From FEN-1250 sp039918615 (GTDB taxonomy: Bacteria; Gemmatimonadota; Gemmatimonadetes; Gemmatimonadales; Gemmatimonadaceae), in assembly GCA_039918615.1 (NCBI GenBank), contig JBDSHG010000016.1, positions 1-20,228 on the forward strand: 20,228 nucleotides of DNA, in the 5' to 3' direction. Shown here one piece after another: positions 15,117 to 20,228 of this stretch. The position numbers and the translations under genes were made by a program. How positions within the stretch are numbered: the first letter of the stretch is position 1; every line of letters starts with the position of its first letter. The notes below the pieces were generated by a model. It saw nothing but the letters and a program-made list of their open reading frames with translations. It searched no databases and had not been told where the DNA came from.

Positions 15117-18016
15117 ACGCTGGGCGCGCGCTGGCCGCGCTCGTATTGGCAGCCGTGTGCGCGGCGTCGCGCGGTGCCGCGCAGGTGATCCCGAACGCGC
15201 ACTGGCGCACGATCGACACGAAGCACTTCCACATCCACTTTACGCCGGAAGTCGAGCCGGCGGCGCGGCGCGCGGTGATCACCGCGGAGAACGCATACAC
15301 GAAGCTCGCCTCGCAGCTCACGATGCCCCGCGGGCCCATTGATCTGGTCATCGCGGACAACGTCGACTTCTCGAACGGGCTGACGACCCCCTTCCCGACG
15401 AATCGTGTCGTCGTGTACGCGCACCCGCCGCTCGACGACATGTCGCTTCGCTTCTACGATGACTGGCTCACCCTGGTCATCACGCACGAGCTCACGCACG
15501 TCTTCCATCTCGATCGCACGCGCGGCTGGTGGCGCGTGGCGCAGCGCGTGTTCGGCCGCTCGCCGGCGCTCTTTCCGAATCTCTACGAGCCCGGGTGGCT
15601 GACCGAGGGGCTCGCCGTCTACTTCGAGAGCGACCTCACGGGTTTCGGCCGCGTCGATGGTACGTACGAGCAGATGATCATCGCGTCCACCGCGCGCGCG
15701 CACGGCGTGCTCGGTATCGACAAGTGGAGTCTCGCGACCACGCGCTATCCGAACGGCGACATCGCCTACGGAGCGGGCGCGCTCTTCATGGACTACCTCG
15801 CGCGCACTCGCGGCGCGCCATCGATCCGGAAGTTCGTCGAGACGTCGAGCGGCACCACGATTCCGTTCCGCCTGAACCACATGGCCGTGCAGGGCTTCGG
15901 CATCTCGTTCAGCGATGCGTGGCGCGGCTGGCGCGACAGCCTCGTCGCGAGCGCGGCGGCCGAGCAGCTGCCGATGGCCGACTGGCACGACGTGACGAAG
16001 GGCGGATACTTCGTTGGCTACCCGCGCTGGACCAGCGACGGCTCACTCATCTACGTCGCGTCAAACGGTCGACAGTCGCCGATGCTCGCGCGCTGGTCAC
16101 CCAGCGGGAAAACCGAGCGGCTTTCGCGTCGCAACGGCGTGTCGCCCAACGCGCCGCTGCGCGATGGCTCTGTGATGTACTCGCAGCTCGATCTCATCGA
16201 TCCATATACGGACCGTTCGGATCTCTACCACGAGAAGGACGGCCACGCGACGCGGCTGACGCACGGTGCGCGACTGAGCCAGGTCGACGCGCGCGCCGAC
16301 GGAGAGCTCATCGCGGTGCAGCTCGCTCCCGGCACCACGGCGCTCGCGCGGGTGCGCCCCGATGGCTCCTCGATCCGCGTCATCACGAGCGTCTCCCCCG
16401 ACACGCAGTGGGCCGAGCCGAAGTGGTCGCGCCACGGCGATCGCATCGCGGCGACGCGATGGACGCGCGGCGGCTTCACCGAGATCGTCATTCTCGATAC
16501 CCTCGGCCACGTGATCCGTTCGCTCGTGCGCGATCACGCATCGAACGGGCAGGCCGAGTGGGCGTTGAATGACGCGGCGGTCGTGTATGCGTCGGATCGG
16601 ACGGGGGTGTCGCAGCTCTATGGAATCGGCGCTCGCGGTCAGCCAGGCGACATCAGCACGCGGCTCACGAGCTCGACGACCGGTGTGTTCTGGCCGACCA
16701 TCTCGCCGGATGGGAACTCGATCGCCGCCGTGCGGTGGAAGAGCGATGGCTTTCACGTCGGCGTCGCGCCGCTGGTGGGTCGTGTGCTGCTCGGCCCGAC
16801 GGGCGGACCGGTGCGAATGACGCGCGCCGATACCGCGCCGCCGATGCCACCACCCGCGTCGAGCAGTGCGCCCGCGCACGACTACTCGCCGTGGCACTCG
16901 CTGCTCCCGCGCTACTGGCTGCCGCTCATTGGGCAGAACGATTTCGGTGACTACACCGCTGGTGCGTACACGAGCAGCAGCGACATCGTCGGCACGCATG
17001 CGTACGCGGCGGATGTGCTGATCGACTTCGTGCACGGCCATCACACGGGCGAGCTGTCGTACCGCTACGCGGGGCTCGGGCAGCCCGTGATCCAGGCGGA
17101 CGTCATGCAGTACTGGGATGCGTATCGCGCGGTGGACAGCGGCGGCGCGTTTCTCGGCAACCTCTTTCGGCGCACTCGCGACTTCGATCTGGGAGTGACA
17201 TTCAGCCGGCCGCGCGTGCGCACGAACGCGTATCTGTCTGTGTACGGCACCTACGAGGCGCGCGACTACACGACGGATCCGGCGGCGCTCATCGGGATGA
17301 TCGTCGGGCTCGAGGATCCGACGCGGCGCTACTGGATCGCGTCGTCATCCGCGGGGTGGTCGAACGTGCAGCAGCCGACGCTCTCCATCTCGCCGGAGGA
17401 TGGCGTGTCGCTCTCGGCGACCGGGCGGCTGAAGTGGCTCAATGGGGGCGGCACCGTCGCGTCGAAGAACATCGCGGCGGCGTTCTCGGCGTACAAGTCA
17501 CTCGACATTGGATCGGGTGCGCACCACGTGCTCGCGCTGCGCGCGGCTGCGGGTGCGGCGGATGGCGGGGAGCTCCACGAGTTCGATCTCGGCGGCGCGA
17601 GCGGCGCGGACGTCGCCGCGCTACCGGGGATCTCGCTGGGTGCACGACGGACGTTCGCCGTGCGTGGCTTTCCGGTGGGAATCGAGAGCGGTACGCGCAT
17701 CGTCGCGGGGTCGCTCGAGTATCGTTTGCCGCTCACGCGCCCGGAACACGGCTTCGGACTGTGGCCCGTCTTCCTCGATCGCACGTCGCTCTCGCTGTTC
17801 GGCGATGCGGGGAGCGCGAGCAGCGACTTCGGCGTGCCGGGCGGGATTGCGGACCACTGGATCGCATCGGCGGGCGCAGAGCTCGGGATCAATCTCGCGG
17901 TGCCCTACGATGTGCCGTACCTTCTGCGCATCGGCGTTGCGGCCCCGGTGGTGAATCACTCCGAGTTCGGTGTGCGCTCCGCGAGTCTGTACGTCCGCCT
18001 CGGCTTTTCGTTCTGA
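15113..18016 (+). CDS. Exported metallopeptidase, β-propeller and outer-membrane β-barrel in one protein
   Basis: A 967-residue exported protein with three parts. A signal peptide (about residues 1-24, ending near GAAQ) leads to a zinc peptidase domain of the gluzincin (clan MA) type. This has HELTH at 125-129 and WLTEGLAVYFES with Glu165 as the likely third ligand. Residues of about 330-580 carry TolB/WD40-like propeller repeats, such as PRWTSDGSLIYVA and WPTISPDGNSIAAVRW. From about 590 to the end there are alternating amphipathic strands of an outer-membrane barrel, closing with RLGFSF, whose terminal Phe suits the Bam signal. I read it as a surface or periplasmic protease built into the outer membrane. 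The substrate is unknown. ATG 15113 overlaps the amidase stop as ATGA, so the two are made together. The barrel strand count and the propeller blade count are not resolved by eye. Confidence 0.85.
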   Translation: MNAGRALAALVLAAVCAASRGAAQVIPNAHWRTIDTKHFHIHFTPEVEPAARRAVITAENAYTKLASQLTMPRGPIDLVIADNVDFSNGLTTPFPTNRVVVYAHPPLDDMSLRFYDDWLTLVITHELTHVFHLDRTRGWWRVAQRVFGRSPALFPNLYEPGWLTEGLAVYFESDLTGFGRVDGTYEQMIIASTARAHGVLGIDKWSLATTRYPNGDIAYGAGALFMDYLARTRGAPSIRKFVETSSGTTIPFRLNHMAVQGFGISFSDAWRGWRDSLVASAAAEQLPMADWHDVTKGGYFVGYPRWTSDGSLIYVASNGRQSPMLARWSPSGKTERLSRRNGVSPNAPLRDGSVMYSQLDLIDPYTDRSDLYHEKDGHATRLTHGARLSQVDARADGELIAVQLAPGTTALARVRPDGSSIRVITSVSPDTQWAEPKWSRHGDRIAATRWTRGGFTEIVILDTLGHVIRSLVRDHASNGQAEWALNDAAVVYASDRTGVSQLYGIGARGQPGDISTRLTSSTTGVFWPTISPDGNSIAAVRWKSDGFHVGVAPLVGRVLLGPTGGPVRMTRADTAPPMPPPASSSAPAHDYSPWHSLLPRYWLPLIGQNDFGDYTAGAYTSSSDIVGTHAYAADVLIDFVHGHHTGELSYRYAGLGQPVIQADVMQYWDAYRAVDSGGAFLGNLFRRTRDFDLGVTFSRPRVRTNAYLSVYGTYEARDYTTDPAALIGMIVGLEDPTRRYWIASSSAGWSNVQQPTLSISPEDGVSLSATGRLKWLNGGGTVASKNIAAAFSAYKSLDIGSGAHHVLALRAAAGAADGGELHEFDLGGASGADVAALPGISLGARRTFAVRGFPVGIESGTRIVAGSLEYRLPLTRPEHGFGLWPVFLDRTSLSLFGDAGSASSDFGVPGGIADHWIASAGAELGINLAVPYDVPYLLRIGVAAPVVNHSEFGVRSASLYVRLGFSF

Positions 18017-18043
18017 ATCCTTCCCCCCATTGATGAGCGTGTC

Positions 18044-18544
18044 GTGAGCATCGATCCCCGAGCCTACATCCATCCGCTCGCCGCGGTGATCGGCGACGTC
18101 ACGCTGGGCGCGCGCGCGTCGGTGTGGCCGACCGCGGTGATTCGCGCGGACAGTGCGTCGATCGTGATCGGCGCCGATACGAATGTGCAGGATGGCGCAG
18201 TGCTGCACGTCGACCGTGGATATCCGCTCGTGGTTGGGGCGCGCGTGTCGATCGGGCATCGTGCGGTGCTGCACGGAGCGACGGTAGAGGATGACTGCCT
18301 GATCGCGATGGGGGCGATCCTGCTCAATGGGGTCGTGGTGGGCGCAGGATCGCTCGTGGGGGCGGGAGCGGTGTGTCGCGAGGGAATGCGCATCCCGCCG
18401 AGGTCTGTGGTGCTGGGGGTGCCGGCACGGGTGGCGCGTGAGGCGACGTCGGAGATCACGGATCGGATTCGACAAACGATGGAGAGCTATTTGTCGCTTC
18501 AGGAGGAATATCGGGCGGGAAAGTACCCGTTGGTCGGCACGTGA
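18044..18544 (+). CDS. Gamma-class carbonic anhydrase family protein (left-handed β-helix)
   Basis: A 166-residue protein of the hexapeptide-repeat superfamily, with repeats such as IGDVTL, VVVGAG and LVGAGA, expected to form a trimeric left-handed β-helix. His55 (VLHVD), His72 (IGHRAVLHG) and His77 sit where gamma carbonic anhydrases bind their metal between subunits, with the typical five-residue spacing of the last two. Most bacterial members of this family (YrdA or PaaY type) have little or unproven carbonic anhydrase activity, so the reaction is uncertain. A helical C-terminal tail follows the β-helix. The start is GTG 18044; an ATG at 18033 meets a stop after four codons. It lies 27 bases after the outer-membrane peptidase gene, probably in the same operon. 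A G-rich run begins 11 bases after its stop. Confidence 0.88.
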   Translation: MSIDPRAYIHPLAAVIGDVTLGARASVWPTAVIRADSASIVIGADTNVQDGAVLHVDRGYPLVVGARVSIGHRAVLHGATVEDDCLIAMGAILLNGVVVGAGSLVGAGAVCREGMRIPPRSVVLGVPARVAREATSEITDRIRQTMESYLSLQEEYRAGKYPLVGT

Positions 18545-18554
18545 AAGCGGGCAA

Positions 18555-18604
18555 GGGTGGGGATTAGGGGGTTGAACTGATTGGAGGGGCGGGTGGGGGA
18601 GGGG
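18555..18604 (+). other. G-quadruplex motif with one-base loops, preceded by three more G-runs
   Basis: GGGGCGGGTGGGGGAGGGG (18586-18604) has four runs of at least three G separated by single bases C, T and A, the pattern that forms the most stable parallel quadruplexes. Three further runs lie at 18555-18557, 18559-18562 and 18567-18571. The runs are on the coding strand, so the RNA 3' of the carbonic-anhydrase-like gene would carry them too. Confidence 0.75.
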
Positions 18605-18723
18605 TGGTGGCGGGCACAGCGCCGTTACGCTGGAAGGTGGTACGGCGTCGGGAGTTGGGAGCTTTTGCGATGCGAGACGCGAAGAGGTAACCGGTGGGAG
18701 ACTTGCGGGAATGCGGGACATTG

Positions 18724-18747
18724 TGGAGGGAATGTTGATGACCTCCA
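18724..18747. repeat. Small inverted repeat in the spacer before nrdJ
   Basis: TGGAGG (18724-18729) and CCTCCA (18742-18747) are perfect 6-bp arms around a 12-base loop. On the RNA the left arm resembles a ribosome site that would be hidden by the right arm, but no gene follows. It may be chance. Confidence 0.25.
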
Positions 18748-18906
18748 TCGCTTTCGCATTTGTGATGTGGATAGCGTAAATCGTTGCAGCATAAGTGCTT
18801 ACCAAACGCCTTGCGCGGATACACGAACCCGGGTATTGTCCGCCCCCACGACATCGCGCCGCTTTTTTCGCTCTTCATTTTCTCTCGCTTTTCCGGTCAC
18901 CGCCTC

Positions 18907-18936
18907 GTGAGCCGCCAGCACTGGTTCCGCTATATT
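18907..18936 (+). promoter_or_regulatory. Putative nrdJ promoter
   Basis: TATATT at 18931-18936 is a good -10 box 34 bases before the nrdJ ATG. The best -35 candidate is GTGAGC (18907-18912), 18 bases upstream and only a half match. The resulting leader would be about 25-30 bases, too short for a riboswitch. Confidence 0.35.
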
Positions 18937-18954
18937 TGAGCGTCTCGTCTCGCC

Positions 18955-18960
18955 AAGGAG
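18955..18960 (+). promoter_or_regulatory. Ribosome binding site of nrdJ
   Basis: AAGGAG, ten bases before ATG 18971. The spacing is slightly long but the match is strong, and it supports this start. Confidence 0.65.
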
Positions 18961-18970
18961 TTTTCCGATC

Positions 18971-20228
18971 ATGGCCCATCCCGCTCGCCCCGCCGCACCG
19001 GCAGCCCTCAGCAAGAACGCCCGGATTGTCCTCGAGAAGCGGTATCTGGTAAAGGACAAAACGGGCGCGCCCACAGAGCAGCCGGAGGACCTCTTCTGGC
19101 GAGTCGCGACGGTGGTGGCAGAGGCGGATCGGCGATATGGCGCGAGCGAGGGTGCGACGGCGGCCGTGGCGGACGAGTTCTACCGGCTCATGACCGAGCG
19201 TCGCTTCGAGCCGAACTCCCCAACGCTCATGAACGCCGGCCGCCCGCTCGGGCAGCTCTCCGCGTGCTTCGTGCTGCCGGTCGACGACTCGCTCTCGAAC
19301 GGACAGACCGGGATCTACGACACGCTTCGCTCGATGGCGCTCATTCATCAGTCGGGTGGCGGCACGGGGTTCTCCTTTTCGCGTTTGCGTCCGAAGGGCT
19401 CCATGGTGCGCTCGACCACCGGTGTCGCATCGGGGCCGATCTCCTTCATGAAGCTCTACGACGCGTCCACGGATGCGGTGAAGCAGGGGGGCACGCGTCG
19501 CGGCGCGAACATGGGAATTCTGCGCATCGATCATCCGGACATCCTGGACTTCATCGCGTGCAAGGAAGACCTCACGCAGATCGTAAACTTCAACATTTCG
19601 GTCGCAGTCACCGCGCAGTTCATCGAGAAGCTGCGCGCCGGTGAGTCGTACGACCTCATCGATCCGGTCACGAAGGAAGTCACTGGCCAGCTCGACGCGA
19701 AGATGGTGTGGGACCGCATGATCGAGGGCGCGTGGCGCACCGGCGAGCCGGGTTGTTTCTATATCGACGAGGCGAACCGCTTCAACCCCGTGCCACACCT
19801 CGGCCCCTACGAGGCGACCAACCCGTGCGGCGAGCAGCCGCTTCTCCCGTACGACGTCTGCAACCTCGGCAGCGTCAACGTCGGATACTACGTGGTCGAT
19901 GGCCGCATGGATTGGGATGCGCTCAAGCGCGACATCCATCTCTCGACGCACTTCCTCGACAACATCATCGACGTCAACAAGTATCCGCTCCCCGAAATCG
20001 ATTCGCTCTCCAAGCGCATCCGCCGCATTGGCCTCGGGCTGATGGGCTTCGCGGACATGCTGGTAAAGCTCGCGATTCCCTACGATTCGCCGGACGGCGT
20101 CGAGATGGGCCGCAAGGTGATGGAGTTCCTCGACGTCGAGTCGAAGCGCGAGAGCGAGCGGCTCGCCAACGATCGCGGCCCGTTTCCCGAGTGGGCGCGC
20201 TCGATCTGGGGCCCCGACGAAACGTGTG
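18971..20228 (+). CDS. nrdJ: Adenosylcobalamin-dependent (class II) ribonucleotide reductase, 5' part
   Basis: It reduces ribonucleotides to deoxyribonucleotides using a radical generated from adenosylcobalamin, so it works with or without oxygen. The visible 419 residues hold the N-terminal region and about the first half of the ten-stranded barrel. Landmarks are FEPNSPTLMNAG, Cys99 in QLSACFVLP (one of the redox pair), SGGGTGFSFSRLRP, KQGGTRRGANMG and NPCGEQPLLP with Asn284, Cys286 (thiyl radical) and Glu288. These are followed by VCNLGSVNV and RRIGLGLMGFADML. The spacing and the NPCGEQPL form are typical of NrdJ rather than class I NrdA. There is no ATP-cone domain at the N-terminus. The gene runs off the right edge, so the C-terminal cysteine tail, any zinc-binding extension and any intein cannot be seen. 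It has its own promoter-like region and ribosome site. Confidence 0.94.
   Translation, partial: MAHPARPAAPAALSKNARIVLEKRYLVKDKTGAPTEQPEDLFWRVATVVAEADRRYGASEGATAAVADEFYRLMTERRFEPNSPTLMNAGRPLGQLSACFVLPVDDSLSNGQTGIYDTLRSMALIHQSGGGTGFSFSRLRPKGSMVRSTTGVASGPISFMKLYDASTDAVKQGGTRRGANMGILRIDHPDILDFIACKEDLTQIVNFNISVAVTAQFIEKLRAGESYDLIDPVTKEVTGQLDAKMVWDRMIEGAWRTGEPGCFYIDEANRFNPVPHLGPYEATNPCGEQPLLPYDVCNLGSVNVGYYVVDGRMDWDALKRDIHLSTHFLDNIIDVNKYPLPEIDSLSKRIRRIGLGLMGFADMLVKLAIPYDSPDGVEMGRKVMEFLDVESKRESERLANDRGPFPEWARSIWGPDETC

Larger units (their letters stand above)
18605..18954. other. Non-coding spacer between the γ-carbonic-anhydrase-like gene and nrdJ
   Basis: About 350 bases with no convincing gene. 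The second half is less GC-rich than its neighbours, with pyrimidine runs near 18860-18895. Short open frames on both strands lack ribosome sites and protein-like composition. I see weak hairpins but no cobalamin riboswitch. Confidence 0.5.

Noticed and set aside
18613..18652. Hairpin CGCCGT...ACGGCG as a terminator after the carbonic-anhydrase-like gene
   Set aside because: Only six pairs with a loop of about 16 bases and no T-tract; too weak to call.
18564..18878. Minus-strand frame of 104 residues in the spacer before nrdJ
   Set aside because: Its composition looks random, it has no ribosome site, and its C-terminal part is simply the complement of the G-runs.
18815..18945. NrdR boxes upstream of nrdJ
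   Set aside because: ACACGAACCCGGGTATTGT and the surroundings of TATATT resemble half of the consensus at best, and no pair with proper spacing is present.
18605..18970. Cobalamin riboswitch expected upstream of a B12-dependent reductase
   Set aside because: I looked for the GCCACTG box and the preceding conserved core. Only a loose resemblance occurs near 18911-18924, and the promoter-like TATATT leaves a leader of about 30 bases.
1..20228. CRISPR arrays, insertion sequences, integrases, toxin-antitoxin or phage-defence genes, tRNA or rRNA
   Set aside because: I read both strands for these and saw no spaced direct repeats, transposase motifs, or RNA gene signatures.

Overview
The window is strongly GC-rich DNA with many GTG starts, one probable TTG start and very tight gene packing. 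Zinc-ribbon Ser/Thr kinases, large outer-membrane β-barrel proteins and a B12-dependent ribonucleotide reductase together suggest a didermic soil or freshwater bacterium. Gemmatimonadota is my best guess from gene style, but no marker gene here proves it. I see no rRNA, tRNA, insertion sequence, integrase, phage gene or CRISPR array. It reads as chromosomal core and near-core sequence.

Layout. (1) 1-503, minus: the 5' part of a sensor histidine kinase that runs off the left edge and may be translated from a leaderless mRNA. (2) 699-1559, plus: a glycine-zipper lipoprotein. (3) 1604-3439, minus: a lipoprotein-type gamma-glutamyltransferase, convergent with the previous gene across a hairpin. 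(4) 3535-8786, plus: an overlapping operon murQ, anmK, nagZ and a sodium:solute symporter, divergent from ggt across a perfect 17-bp palindrome. (5) 13099-8873, minus: an operon of a zinc-ribbon/double-FHA protein, a zinc-ribbon transmembrane Ser/Thr kinase and a PP2C phosphatase. (6) 13308-18544, plus: a lipoprotein N-acetylmuramoyl-L-alanine amidase overlapping a metallopeptidase/β-propeller/outer-membrane-barrel protein, followed by a gamma-class carbonic anhydrase-like protein. (7) 18545-18970: a spacer of about 430 bp that opens with a dense G-quadruplex motif. (8) 18971 to the right edge, plus: a class II ribonucleotide reductase.

How the genes fit together. Most of the window concerns cell-wall turnover. 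The surface amidase strips peptides from glycan. NagZ, AnmK and MurQ form a complete cytosolic route from GlcNAc-anhydroMurNAc to GlcNAc-6-phosphate plus D-lactate and free GlcNAc. The symporter that ends the operon is a natural candidate for the importer, in place of AmpG or a PTS. The exported gamma-glutamyltransferase could process gamma-glutamyl compounds outside the cytosol. The FHA/kinase/phosphatase operon lies between the two wall modules and could regulate them, but that link rests on position only.

The observations most worth a second look are the peptidoglycan-recycling operon with its symporter, the overlapping amidase and three-part outer-membrane peptidase, the G-quadruplex after the carbonic-anhydrase-like gene, the shared hairpin arms at both convergent junctions, and the palindromes in the two divergent intergenic regions.
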